Assembly (NCBI GenBank): GCA_000181795.3
Contig: CM012954.1
Coordinates: 16,346,635-16,410,634 of the forward strand
Source of the DNA: Trichinella spiralis
Lineage: Eukaryota; Nematoda; Enoplea; Trichinellida; Trichinellidae
Length of the DNA: 64,000 bases
Direction of reading: 5' to 3'
The first letter of the stretch is position 1; each line of letters starts with the position of its first letter. Of the stretch, positions 49,101 through 61,971 are shown piece after piece. Made by a program: the position numbers and the translations under genes. The notes beneath the pieces were generated by a model. That model ran no database searches. It was not told where the DNA came from and worked only from the letters and a program-made list of their open reading frames with translations.

Positions 49101-52100
49101 TGCAAACACTTAAAATTATTACTACATACGTACATACATATATTTTTTTAATTATTCCATTTTAAATAATTTGATGAATTAGTTATCTTAATGATATGTG
49201 AAAAGTGTTTGAAAAAAGTATTTTCCATACCTTCAATGTTGAATATTCCCATTTTGGCAAGAGTTTGGAATAAGCAGAAGACTATATAGGTGAAAGGGAA
49301 AAGAAATCAGTCCATGTACAACTATTTCAGGTGTACAGTTATGCATAATACTAATGTGAAATATGTTAATTATTATTATTATTATTATGACGTCCAGAGG
49401 GTATGAAAGCAGGTGAGAAATACAAATATCGACGTACTTGTTTTATTTGCGTATAATGTTTGCCGGTTGTTGTTCTTCACACTTTCAAAAACTGAGCAGT
49501 GACTATGTATCTATCTGTTAGGCCGTTCTGGTGACAACTACCTCGTTTTCTCAGCGTTGATCATTTTTGTTTGAGGGGGATTGATTGGCCAGTGCCCATT
49601 AACACCGTTGCTCGTCGAGGTGACAATCGGCCAAGCGTTCGATTCAATACGACCAACTCAGTCAGGCCAATCTTTCTATTTTTCTGCTTGGGTCAAACCA
49701 GGCAACAAAAACGACAAAACCTCTCTTTTACGTCTTTGCTCCTCTTCCATCGTTGGTGGTTTGAAGCTTGCTTTGATGCTTATTAGCAAGCTTCTTCTTT
49801 TCATTTCTATTCCCTTTCCCGCCCTTCGTTCTCATCTTCTGAAAGTCACTGTCAATCGATGCGGGGGCGAGTTGGGGCGAGCGGCGAGATTCTTCTTATT
49901 CTTCTTATTTTCCCCCTTATTTCCCACTTGTATGCTAAATGAAGCAGTTGTTATTGTTGGTTTGGTTTGGTTTGGCTGCAAACTTGTGGGTGGAGTGACG
50001 AGATACGTAAGAAAGGGTGGGGTGGGGGGGAGGAAATAAAATTAATTATTCTTTTGTATTTTTATCATTTTCAGCATGTGTTTATTTAAGAGGAAAAAAA
50101 TCAAATTATTCACCTTATTATTGAGTGTTTTGTTTAAAGCAAAATTTGAACAAGTAAGGGAGGGAAAGTTGGTTCTGTAGAGGTTGTGTTATTTTTATTG
50201 CATTTCAAGAATCAAACTTGTGTTTTATTTATTTTAACAAATTTTTGTTCTTTTATTTGGTGCTGCTTGATTCAATTCTCACAACACTGATAATTTAATG
50301 AACAAGTAGCTCTGAATCGTGCGAAACAGACTGGGCAAAGGAAGTGAGTTGATCCACAACTCCATATTCTCAGTGGCATTAATTTTTGTCCCATTGTCAA
50401 TTATCGTTGCTTTGCCTGATCTATTGTTGCTTTTTTTACTTTCTAATTTTGTATTGCAGTCATTTTTCTAGGATCAAAAAATTATAGTTAACTAGTTGAT
50501 GATGGTTGTGAGCTTGTATATTTGATGATTTCATTTTTTTTAAATCTATCATTTATCATTTTCTTTTTGTGTATAATGTGCGAGTTTTTGAAAATTGTTC
50601 AACTTGTGTAAAGCATGAATGTAAGGTTTGAATTTGGTCCCATTGATGACTGTAATAAATTGGCAGAATATTTGAGAAACTAATGGTGGTAGAATAATTC
50701 AGTGAATGTCATGGAAACTGCAGGAAAAGATGACGTCGGACATGATTTGAAACTACCTTTGCTTGCTTGTCTTCTAAATCAGCTTGTAAAAGTGGAACTT
50801 CAAGCCATGGTTGATAAAGTTATTTTATTTAATGCGCATGTTCATCATGCCATGCATAAGATAATTTCTACTACGGTCTTCTTATTGTTGTCAAAATTGA
50901 CAATTTGACACATTTGACTAAATGATGTTCAGAAGTTGGTTGTATGCGATCTCGCATGACAACTTTTGTTCTCAGCAAGCAAAGCGAAACTTGAATCTCT
51001 TCACGATCAAAAGTGGAAACGTTTGCTGATCACATTTCGACCGGAACAAATTGGAAATTCACTTGTCGATCTTTGAAGAGCGTTTATTATTATTATTTTT
51101 TGCTTTAACAAAAGGGGATTGAGTGGATTTGCAACGCTTTAATTGTATTATAATTTGTCAGAGTACACGGTTTAATGGGCAACAATAATTCAGAATCCTG
51201 AGCTGAACTCTTTCTCACACACATAATAATTAGGTCGTCGTCGGTGATTTGGAATTTTTATTCAGATAATAATTTCCAAATGATGCAATTGTATTGAGAA
51301 AATTACTTTTGAAGTTGTTCTATTTGCATAAATTATTATAATTTTCTTTTTCGTAGAGAACAATTATTTATAGAACATTTTTTAATCAGTTCTGTTTTTC
51401 AAAATGATGGACATTATTTAATTGGTGTAAAACAAAATTCATTAAGTCATCGCTAAATTATTACAACAGCAAATTTTAGCATATCAGTTCTGTGTTTACT
51501 TTGTATTGGACTAATTTTTGTTTTGGTTACCAATAACACAATTTTCAATCCATCGGATAGCATTGCTTGGTTGTTCAATTGTGATCGATTTTGACATTTG
51601 TTAATTTCATTTGCACCAAATCAAAATTTCATCGTCTCCAGTGAACGACGCGATTACGGTCAAAAGTTACGATTTCACAGATTTATTTCATTGCAAAACA
51701 GAAAATTGTCATTCAAATTTGGGCAGAAGCGAATGCATAATAATGTTGCAGAATATCTCTCGGTCGACAGAAAAGCGGCAAATATTAGCATGCAGTGTGC
51801 TTGTCAGCATCTCGATGTCGAGCTAGTAGCAGCAAGTCAATTTGTGTGAACATTGGCGAAGTTGTAGAGATTTTTTTCCACTTTGTGCAAATTTCCCTCT
51901 TTTGCTTTTTATTCTACTATTTTGCTTTCTTCTTACCCTTCTTGAAAAAAGCGTTCAATTTGTTTCTTCGTTTTAAATCATCCAAATTGCAGGCAGCTGT
52001 CAGGAAATTAGCTTCAACTATTGCATTTCAACTGATAATAAGAAAGATAATTTGAATTTGTCGAACAAGCAACAACAAGAGACAATGGAAATGGGCTAGT

Positions 52101-52147
52101 TAGTTAGTTAGTTATACAATGGGATGATTTCTTTGCGTAGGCATTTT
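43181..52147. other. 9 kb without recognisable genes (upstream of GAS1-like gene)
   Basis: Mostly AT-rich DNA with only short open frames (under about 150 codons) that show no family features. Items seen: (CAA)n at about 46806-46822, (ATT)n at about 49372-49388, a GC-richer patch at 45800-46090 with a small hairpin at 45803-45838, and another mixed-composition stretch at 49560-50040. The region probably contains the regulatory DNA of the GAS1-like gene. Non-coding RNA genes cannot be excluded by reading alone. Confidence 0.5.
45803..45838. repeat. Small imperfect hairpin
   Basis: GGTAAAATGA and TCATTTTTACC can pair with one bulged T, giving about 10 bp around a 15-nt loop. It sits at the edge of the GC-richer patch and has no known function. 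Confidence 0.5.
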
Positions 52148-55100
52148 TCATTCAGATGATTCTTCATCTTCATTGTAAAATTGTCGATTGTGTGCTCGTA
52201 TTTTCATGTAGCGGAAGTTGCTGTTTGAGCCGTGCGAAGATGAGTTGAATGGTTTCTGTTGGAAACTGTACAGACGCCACTGTATCTCTTCGGGACTGAG
52301 CAGATGTCTGCCGCTGGTTTCAGGCAGGAATAAAAAGAATGTCACCAGTGCACACAAGGTGAAAAATGTGAATAAATAAAATGTTCCTTCACGAAACATG
52401 CAAATTATTATTATTTCATGGAAACAATTTCATTTTTTCCACATAAACTTACCGGACTTTCCGAGAAGGTCGACTGTGCTCAAGAATGGCAATGTGACGA
52501 TTAGATTGAAGAAGAAATTCGCCGTCGTGGCCAATGAGACGCCAATGGAACGTAACCATCGTGGATACAGTTCAGCATTCACTACCCACGGCATCATACC
52601 CAGACCTGTGAAATGAATGAAATATTTTTCTCTCCAACTGACAATTTCATTATTACCTGGGGCGAAAGAGATCAAATAGGCGAGCAAGCCAACAATCGGT
52701 ATCCACGCATATTCGGACGGGCACCATTCCGGCGCCCAGATTGCCGGCCCGAAGGCGTTGTCCTCTTGGCTGCATTTTCCCACGGCTGAGTATTGGAATG
52801 TATCGTCTGTTGTTGGTAAACAGGATCCATTTTTGTCGACTCTATTTTCGTAGCAGAAACCACAACGTTGTGAGTTGACACAACTTTCACAAGTCAGGAA
52901 CCCACCGCAAACAGTCGACTGGGTCGTTTCATCGTGAATGGTAATTTCAGGCGATGAGTTTGCGATCAAATGGAATCCCGACGCAATGATAATCAAACTG
53001 ATGAATACCACTGAAATTTTAGCATTTGATTTTTTTTCTCAACATCCAGCAATCAGATTTGTTTCAATACTTAGCAAACTGCCCAACATGAGCAGGCGAC
53101 GTCGGAAACGTTCGACCAACAGCAGCGACACAATTGTACATATGAAATAAAGTCCACTGGAAGCGGCCGCTAGCCATAAACTTATGCCAACCGTTTCCAC
53201 ACCGGCCATTTGGATGATTGTTCCACTGTAGTAGCTGGAATGTTGGGAATAATGGTGTTTAAATTTCATTTTTTACGAATATAACACTTTCACTTACAGT
53301 ACAGCGTTGATACCACAAATTTGTTGAAACATGAACATGCTCATGCCTAGCATGAATATTCCAATGTAATGAAGCGATTTCAGCATTGTCCAGATGCTAG
53401 GTCTTCCTGAAAATTAAAAATGGCAATTACAATAGCTGAATGTTATTTTTGTACAAGGAGGTGATAGAGTAGTATTATAAGGAGTGAGTATAGGTACCTT
53501 TTTCCAAAAACATTTGCTCATCTCGGTCATTTCTGGCTTTGATCAGTTCGTATTCTTTGTTGGCATCCAACAGATTAGGTCGCAGTCGTTTCAAAGCGTC
53601 TCTAGCGTCCAACACTCTTCCATGATCCAAATACCACAGTGGTGATTCGGGAAGAAAATGAAAAAATATCACTTGCAACAAAGCTGGCACACAGGCGAAT
53701 GCGAAAGCATATCTATAATTTCAGTCGGTAAAAATGAAACTTTTTTTAACCGATTAATGAATAATGTTCAATAATTTATCTGTTCAGACTGACTGGTCAA
53801 TCAGACGTGAAATTATTTATTTAAATAATGTTGTGCTCATTTATTTATTCTGTTTTACTCCTTTCAATACAAAAAATACAGTTCTGTTGCTATAGAGGTG
53901 ACTTAATAATAACTTTAATGAATATTCTTTTTCTACGGTATTTTGTTTGACAGGGTATGTGTATTTTGCAATGATCTGGGCATTTACGTTGATTAAAAAA
54001 TATCAACAGTTATTTTTAATTTCGAAAATTTCAAAAATTATATATATATATAATTAAATTGATTCATGCAGTACTTTTTAAATAAATAACTTACCGCCAT
54101 CCGTTTCCAGAATAAGAACCGAATGCCGCGCATAGGAAGTTGCTAATAAAATTACCGCCCGTAATAAACACACTGTTCATGGAGACCAAAAATCCACGCG
54201 AATGGGCGGGGCTGCATTCGGCAATGTACAAAGGAACCGATGAACATGTCAAACCTGAATTTTTAATAAAGTTCTATTTTTTCTCATAGTATTTTATTAA
54301 ATATAACAACAGCCTGAATTATATTGTTTCAATAATTTTATACAACAAATTTCTATTATCTGAACAGTTTGTTTGTAATGCGTTGTATGTAATATTGTTC
54401 TGTAGCTTCGGTTGATTTTGATAACAGCAAATGTAACAAATTGAAAAAAATATAAGAAAAATTGTTCACCTGTGGCAAGGCCGATAATAATTCTGGATAT
54501 TAATAATGATGTTTTGTCGGTTGCTCCAATGAATAGGATGCTTCCTAGCAGGAAGATGAAACCTGCGCATCGGATGACAAATTTTCGTCCAAAACAGTCT
54601 GCCAAAGCACCGCCAACGAGGGACGACAACGCGGCAACTCCAACAGTTATTGATACTAAGAGTTCCTAAAATAATTTTTGCATTTCAAACATGAAACAAT
54701 GCATGTGGAAAAATTTAAAGAAACAGTATGATTTGCTATTATTATCAAACTTATTTACTTTTGATTTTTTTCAAAAGTGGAAAAAATCAATTGACATGCA
54801 TCAGCAATGAGCTGAATGACTAATAATTGCAACCTTTGAGCTATTATTACATAGCTTTTTGTTTGGACAGGTAGTCGAATGTGTATTATTGTCGAAAATT
54901 TACTATTGTCATTAGAATTGTTACATTGGGAGAGTTTCTTAAAAATTGATTTGCATTTCCAAGTTTTGAATATTTTTTGTTAAGAGGACGTTGTTAGGGG
55001 CAGGGAGAGAAAAAGGTTTTCTCTTTTCATTCTTTTTAACAATTTCGAATTCCATGAATTTGAAATGATTTGAAAATTTAAACAAAGAAAATTCATGAAT

Positions 55101-56185
55101 ACAGACTTTGATTTGGGGATTTTCTTAAGGTTTTATTTAAATAATTCTGAGCAATGTGCAAAAAAGAAATTCAATCGATTGCTGCAAGGATCCACTTTTC
55201 CAAGATTACAAGAAATAAGCGGTTTTCAGAGGACTTTTTGTTTTCACTCTCTTCCACTGTGTTGGCATGGCTAGGAAATTTTACGGGTTGAATGCATTGA
55301 TTGGGTTTGCATCATTTTGAGGTGAAGGAATTTGAAAAACTGCTGCAAATTTAGTAAATGAATGTTAGGCGCTTACTGCAAGCGTATCATCCAAAATTGT
55401 TGATGTGCTGCTCACTTTTGCTGCGATTGATTGATAATTTCTAATCTTGTCCCAGTCTCTCCCCTGCCCACTCTTAATTTACTGATAGTTATTTCATACG
55501 TGTGTTCATTTTTCAATTATTACAAAATTATTTATTTACTTTGCTTTGTTATGGAAATTTGAAGCAAAAATTTATTGTAATTTATTCAAAAATGAAATAT
55601 GTGAAATTGTAAATTAAGTGAAAATGTCCGTTTCAACAATTATTATTATTACTCTTATTCTTTATTTTATGGATTGACGATAAAATCGTAAAAACCCTAT
55701 TTAGACATTCGTAGGAAGTGTTGTTCTTTGAAACATTTCAAGTTGATTAATGTTGACACCACTGTTGATGTATATAAAAGTAGAGGAAAAGTTATTTATT
55801 TATGATTTATTAATCTGTTGAGATTTTAAAAACAAGCAAAAATATTCACTCTGAACAACCCAACCGATTGTTAATTGCAATTTGAAAATTTTTTTGTCTT
55901 TTGAAATGGAGAGAATTTTTCGAGGAGGGAGAGTGTTGATTTTTTTTCATTTTTCTGAAAGGAAAATTACGAAAATGCTTCTTTTTCACATACTTGCCAA
56001 AAATGGTCGAGTTGAATTTTTTGCTTAATCGCAACCATGGCACTGGATATGCCTCCCGTGTGAAAGCCGAACAGCAGGCCGCCGAGTGCGGCGAACATGG
56101 TCGCCATGTGCATTGTACTGGATATTCGTCTTTTGCCCAATGGACCGTCTTCTTGGTCAGTGTCCACTTCGTCGATAAGTTGCAT
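52148..56185 (-). CDS. hmit: Proton/myo-inositol cotransporter-type sugar porter, SLC2A13 (HMIT) family (9 exons, 593 aa)
   Basis: Twelve-helix major facilitator of the GLUT family, HMIT branch, expected to import myo-inositol with protons at the plasma membrane. Seen: GGLLFGFHTGGISSAM in helix 1, DHFWQELLVSITVG, DCFGRK loop, PESPLWYLDHGR, QQICGINAVLYYSG in helix 7, a large cysteine-rich extracellular loop (VCGGFLTCESCVNSQRCGFC..C..C) between helices 9 and 10 that marks the HMIT branch, GMMPWVVNAELYPRW, and the final LPETSGR. Exons: 55994-56185, 54470-54665, 54095-54254, 53498-53712, 53298-53406, 53071-53234, 52657-53010, 52453-52605, 52148-52386. The start ATG at 56185 is the first in frame. 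A strong 3' splice site just above it (TTTTTTGTGCAG, ending at 56214) suggests an upstream exon, so the N-terminus may be longer. Confidence 0.92.
54666..55993 (-). other. First coding intron of the HMIT gene
   Basis: A 1328-nt intron between the exon ending DHFWQ and the exon starting ELLVSITVG. It is AT-rich with nothing recognisable inside. The other introns of this gene mostly run from about 50 to 90 nt, with two longer ones of 215 and 382 nt. Confidence 0.8.
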
Positions 56186-56213
56186 CTTTTGTTTGTTTGC
56201 AAGCGGATGAATC

Positions 56214-58359
56214 TGCACAAAAAAAGAATATCATAGGCAAAAATGGAGTGAGAAAGCAACGTGATGCAACAAGTGATGAATTAGAAAAACATTTTTTTTC
56301 AAAAAAACAGAAAATTAATATTTTCATAAATTATATCAAGAACAAAGCAAGCTGCTGTTCGAGTCAACGGCGGGTTGTGTTGAAAAGCTGTTTGTTCCAA
56401 GTCGACCATAACTGCTAGTATATTTTTGCTTTCTGCTTGTTTTCTATCTGGCAAATATGGCAAACTGGCAGCGTAATTTTTCTTTTAATTCTCTGCATCG
56501 TCGTATTGATTCTGCTTTTACCATCAAGCAAATGGCACACACACACACACACAACACTGACAGCAGTCGGTGAGAAAGCCGTTTACTTTTCCGCAATTGG
56601 ATTTGAACGCAACGACAGCGTTTAAAACTATTAAATAATTTTTTGTTCAGATCTCTCCCTCTCCCACTCTCTGTGTATGTGCTCAGATCATGATCATTTC
56701 CAATTGCATGATTAGCACTAAATTACACTGCATAAAAAATAAATTATAATGTTGAATTTTTAATACAGAAAATATGTACCGTTCGTGTTGAATAATAATC
56801 ACTCACTGGCAATTGAAGAATTCAATTAAGCTTTTCTCTCTTCTCTCTCTTACTTTGTTTTTTATGAATTTTTTTCCTATTACAATAATCAAGATGGATC
56901 ATCAATCAATCTGGTGAAGGAGAAATATACTCTTCTTTATATGTATATATCCTTATTCTTCTTCTTCTTTTTATTATTATTGTTGTTGTGGTTGTTGATT
57001 ATGGTAATATATATATATTTTTTTTTTGCACTTTCTCTATTCATCTGCAGCTGTTGTTGTTTCCCTTTCTTTGTATTATTCTTCTCATGCAAAAAAGAAG
57101 AATGCACCTAATCAACGCATTGTGATTTTAATTACTGTGCATCTTTACGACTTTGTTCATTTATTTACGCGAGCGCGTAGTCTTCTTGCCGAAGAGGAAA
57201 AAGATGGAAATTCAAATTAAGCGTCAGGGTTTGTTCACTATGGCAGCGCGTGATTGGATCAACTGGAAATGAATGACGTGGTCTCCATTAATGGATTTTT
57301 CACAGTTGATCACAACTACTGAAGCTTTATATTACAAATGATGCTTTTCGAGACAGAAACGGCAAAGTTGCAATGTTAATGTCGTTTTTTTCTGGCTTTT
57401 GCTTATTTATTCTGTGTGAAGAATGGATTTCATTGTGGGCTTTTTCCTTTCCGATTCAAAATTTCTTATACCGAAGTTAGCAAACTTTCCCAATTCCAAC
57501 CGAATCTACATAAAAAATTATCCATTTTCTTTTTTGAAGAGTACATTTATTATTATCATCATTAGTGGAGTGGAGTGGATTCAACAAATCGAATTTTGCC
57601 ATATTTTATTACAAAAGATCCCATGTTTGTGTTGGTTTCTCTGTGTCTCTGTATGTGCGCGCGTGTGTACATTTCGTGTTAATCGATCAAAGTGGGGAGG
57701 GGGTTTTTGGAAACTAGAGATTTCACAAATGAGGTGATGTTCACTTGATGACAGTTTTTACGTTTTGCAAAATTTTTTCTTTTATTGAAATTGACATGAG
57801 CTGCCAGGAAAGCTGTTTCGAAATGGAATACAAACAGAGCATAGCAGCAGCTTTGGAAGAAAATCTGACTACATACAGCTTGAGTGGGGGGGGGGGAAGG
57901 GGGAGCAAGAACAGAGAGAGAAAAATCCACAACTGTTCAACACGTGCAGCAAATTGATCGAATATGTATAATACAGCAATGTTTACCGACCGACAATGAC
58001 TGTTGGAAATGTTGAGAATTTTATATATATATTATAGATGAATTCAAGAAAATTTTATGTTCTCTTATGTATAAGAAAGTGTAAAGTTTTACACCAGGAC
58101 AGATAAATTTCAAATTTATTTGTACATTATTGAAATGAACGATCAAACAGATTTTATTCATTCAAAGGGTTTTTAAAAATAAATTTCACACATGAGCTAA
58201 AGTTCTACATTTGCTTACCTGATCTTCAACAAAAATTGTACTTTGTCACTTGTGAGAATGATACAAATGGAATAAAATATATGCAGGAAAAAAAAGGATT
58301 ATTTTCCCAAACTCAATTCAGATATTTTAAAAATTATACAAATGTAGGATGTGCTTTAC
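56214..58359. other. Upstream region / probable 5' intron of the HMIT gene
   Basis: 2.1 kb of AT-rich DNA bounded on the minus strand by a good acceptor at 56213 and a good donor at 58359. Contains a (CA)n run near 56535, several T-rich runs and a G10 run near 57887. No coding region is recognised. Confidence 0.45.
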
Positions 58360-58514
58360 TGAAATCAAGCGGACAGTGTTCTTCGGTCGTTCGCAATAGT
58401 TCGACCAGAGTTTGAATGAATTGTTTGCGTCGGCAAAATCGATCTCAATGCGGCGGCGAAACGAGCACACACAAGCAACAGCAGCGGCAGGCTTCTTCGG
58501 CCGGGGGACGTCAT
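58360..58514 (-). other. Candidate 5' exon of the HMIT gene / 49-codon ORF
   Basis: A GC-richer island in AT-rich DNA. On the minus strand it ends at a good donor (TTTCA/GTAAAG at 58359). It also contains a 49-codon ORF (58514 to 58365) that starts MTSPGRRSLPLLLLVCARFA, which resembles a signal peptide. The ORF ends five nt before the donor, so it would be a leader-peptide ORF. In another frame the same stretch is open through the donor and stays open into the exon beginning at 56213, but without an ATG. Low confidence. Confidence 0.3.
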
Positions 58515-59750
58515 CAATTGTATAAAGTACAAAGTCTCGGATAGATTAACGATAAGATGTTAAAGTTGGAGTTGGTTGACTTGTCGACATTAGCGCCACC
58601 AACATTTGGTTGTTATGAGTATTTTTTTTCCTCCACTGATGATCGTTGCTCAGATCTTCTTCATTTTTATTCAATTCACATCACAGGCCAAAAGTTGGCA
58701 ATTTCAACCTCTGTTTAACGTCGTCTACAAACGACTGCTTGAACAGATAAATGAAACAGATATATTTATACAGAAAAAATAATTGTTCTTTTTCAGTGAT
58801 AAATTTATTTAAACGCTAGAAAATGCTACACTTGAACATTGTAATTAATAGGTAATTGGTGGGGGGGAGGTCATTTCTACCAATAGAATTATTTCATTCG
58901 CATTTCAGCTTACGTCAGCATATCAATTTTGTCTGCGGTAAAATTGCACATCGCGTGTTCACAGTGCACCTGCTTAAATCACTACTCTCGTCGTGTATAT
59001 GTATGCAAATATAGAGTTTATTTATAGCACACAAAAAATAAAAGAATCTTAACGATTGATGATCATCTTGTTTATTATAACACTACACTGGACAATATTT
59101 TTTTTATTTTCTGCTCAATGTTGTTTTGTTTAAATGGAAAACGTGAAATTGCAATTTATCCAATGTTATAAAGATTTACTTAATGCTTAAAATGATTATT
59201 GATTTTTGAATGCAAATTTCAAATTTATCCCTTCTCATACTTTGTTAGCTGCGCATCTTGTCTCATGTGAAAATTGTGTTCACGTGATTCTGTAAATTTT
59301 TAATTAATTAATTGATTGATTATTATGTTTGATTTGTGAAATTGAAATTGGAAAAATGAACACCCACGGCTTATTGTTAAACATGAATATTTGCCTATCT
59401 GTTCGTGTAGTGCGCTGCTGGCGTTGTTATACGATTTGGCTATCAATCAATTGAGTTACAGTGATTGAGCTTTTCCTAGAAATGCAATTTCTTTTGTGAT
59501 AAGTGAATTGAATTTCAACGACACTTTCGATTCACTGAATCCAATTTCTGCGCTGCTTCTTCTCGCGTTAAATTTTCTTAACATAATCTTTCTACAAAAT
59601 TTAACAATTAATAAATTGTTTCAAGTAAAGTGCATGCAAATTGAACAGAATAAGAAATTTTTTTTTGCTCCTGATTCATCATTAGAGTGGAGGAAATATA
59701 TAAATATATACATATATATTTTGTTTTCTGATTTATACAAAAGTTTGCAT
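58515..59750. other. Spacer between HMIT 5' region and acid phosphatase
   Basis: A TATAAA string at about 58520 sits directly beside the GC-richer island and a GACGTCAT string, which could be a promoter for the minus-strand HMIT transcript. The remainder is AT-rich and contains the 3' flank of the phosphatase gene. No further gene was seen. Confidence 0.4.
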
Positions 59751-61394
59751 CTAATTGTAATTGGGATTGGAATTTTGGAAACAAGCTCTGTGACGTTCTG
59801 CTTCTGTATAGAAAGCTACAGGCTGGATCGCTTTTTCGAATTCTTCCAACGTACAGGCGAATGATTTGCATCCGGGAAGAGTCAACGGTACAGGGTCGAC
59901 TTTGGTGTTGTTGCGAAAATAGATTTGCACATTATGATCTCCTTGATCCGTTTCGTACAATTCCACCATCACTGCCGACGCTACTGGAGTCATCAAACCG
60001 TTGGCAATATTTAATCCATACAAAAATGAAAGCAGCGTACCATCGTGCTGAAATAGAAGATTTAAAAAAGGAAATTTTCATCATCATCACTAAACAACCG
60101 ACACCACTTGGCAAAACTTACGGCTGAATAGATGAACATTTTCGTAGGTCGAAATAAACGACTTTGGATTTTTTGTTTCATATTTTTCATTATGGTTCCA
60201 ATTAACAGTCCTCAAAGAGTAGTTGTACGTTGAATTTTTGAATATATTTAAATTTCACAAAATTACCTCCTTCGTATTTGGATTTTTCGACTGAATTGAA
60301 TTCGAGCAATCGTCGTTGGAAACCAAGTTTGGACAGCAGATCAATTAATGGCACCTGTTCGTTGGTGCCAGGGTCTGGCCATGTTTGATTAGCCCAATCT
60401 GGCAGTCTATTGCCGGCGTCGACTATGCGTTTCAAACTGCCGACAATTTTGCCAACGGCATTCCATTTGATATTCTGCCAGCCGGTCTTATTTTCCAAAA
60501 ATGCAAACAATTCTTTGTAATCATTTTCAACTTTTTCAATCAGTTCATTCGACTGATTGCGGAACACGGCGTGCAATGCTGGACAATTGAAACCTGTTCG
60601 AAGCAGCTTGAAAACAACAATAATAAATACAAATACATATTTCATATTGTTTCACAAGCATTCAATATTTCCATTACGTATTCTTGATTAGTTGGCAGTG
60701 TGTGCACTGGGACAGGTTGCCATCGAATATTTTCGTTCCAAATTTGACTTTCATCCGGCGGAAACATGCCCGCCAGGTTGCATTCGGCGCTCGATAACGT
60801 TCTGTCCGTATCTGTAGATCTCACGTACACCTTTTCGTGTTTCAAAAAACAAATAATCTATTTTTTTTCTAATCTCTCCTGAAATTTATGCAAAACTTTA
60901 CTTCTGATGCGTTGTAATGGTCGGATAGGAAGTTTGCATATCTGCTGCGTAAGTATTGTCCAAGTTCATATTGCTGTTGGCAGCCAAGCTGAAAATTGAA
61001 TCAGGTGCATTTTTTTGAATGTATTGTTGAAAAATGTAACAATAGAAGTGATTGTGTAAAATTATTGAAAGCAGTTTTCATTGTGTCTGATTTTGATTTT
61101 TCTTTTTTGAAATCTTACCTTTGTCAACTGCCGAAAACCATTCGGATATGCCCATTCCTGGTATTCATCTGTTGGAAAAGTTCCAAGTGGGGTTCTGTAT
61201 CCGTGACGGTACATCTGTTCCAAATGAACAAAATATTCTTATTTTATTGGATATAAGTTTTCAAAATGCACAAAGAATATATGTTTTTGTTTTATTTTAA
61301 ATTTACGTACAACATGGGCAAAAATAAGTTTGTCGGTCGATGTGATTTGAAAGAATGATAAAAATAATATCCATTGCAGAGGTAATAATTGCAT
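59751..61394 (-). CDS. Secreted histidine acid phosphatase (7 exons, 381 aa)
   Basis: Branch-2 histidine phosphatase related to prostatic/lysosomal acid phosphatase and the nematode pho genes; hydrolyses phosphomonoesters at acid pH. Signal peptide (1-20), LIFAHV strand, catalytic RHGYRTP (exon 2, His forms the phosphohistidine), [19 protein letters not shown] (second substrate-pocket arginine), and the C-terminal proton donor [12 protein letters not shown] (exon 7). Six or more cysteines suit an extracellular fold, and NQS, NKT and NQT are potential N-glycosylation sites. Exons: 61311-61394, 61119-61214, 60902-60988, 60678-60830, 60267-60606, 60122-60210, 59751-60047. All motifs needed for activity are present. 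It lies in tandem, 577 bp downstream of a paralogue on the same strand. Confidence 0.93.
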
Positions 61395-61971
61395 TGGGAC
61401 TACGAACGTCGAGCGTGATGCAAGTGAACAAACGGTATCGCTTTGAAATAATTTTCAAATTATGGAAATAAGAGTTATTATATATTTTATTTCAATTAAT
61501 GAATGATTTCAACCACGACAATATTTCTGGAACAGGTTGTGATTGTGATGGAAAATTTGTCGAAATCAAAACCATTGCTATTGTCATTGAGCTAAACAGG
61601 AATTAGTAATTCGTTTTCCATTTTGCTTATTTATCTGTACATTGTAATATTTGTCAACAATTGTTACAACTAATTAATTTGCTACAACTTCTGATTGATT
61701 ATCATAATTTCATGCTCATACAAATTACAGGTGTTTTTTCAGTTATGTTCAATAATTTAGTTATGCAAGAAACGTGAATCACATTGAAATGTACATTTTA
61801 TAATTGAAAAGATGTACAAATGACAGACAATGTGAACTATTTTATTTAGTCTTCTTCCTTTCTTTTTTTTAACATTAGCATTGGAACAAAAAAGCAGTAT
61901 TATTTAAGAGCTGACAGAGTTTTTGAAATTTGTGAAAATTCCATTCAAAATTAATGCCTTTTCATCATTGC
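61395..61971. other. Spacer between the two phosphatase paralogues
   Basis: 577 bp of AT-rich DNA. It contains a minus-strand AATAAA (read as TTTATT, 61841-61846) for the upstream gene. The promoter of the downstream gene must also lie here unless the two are co-transcribed. Confidence 0.6.

Noticed and set aside
49571-50039. Overlapping 71- and 152-codon + strand frames
   Set aside because: Composition-driven frames without homology, signal or splice context.
43181-52147. Possible transposon in the 9 kb gene-free region
   Set aside because: No terminal inverted repeats, target-site duplications or transposase/reverse-transcriptase motifs were found by eye.
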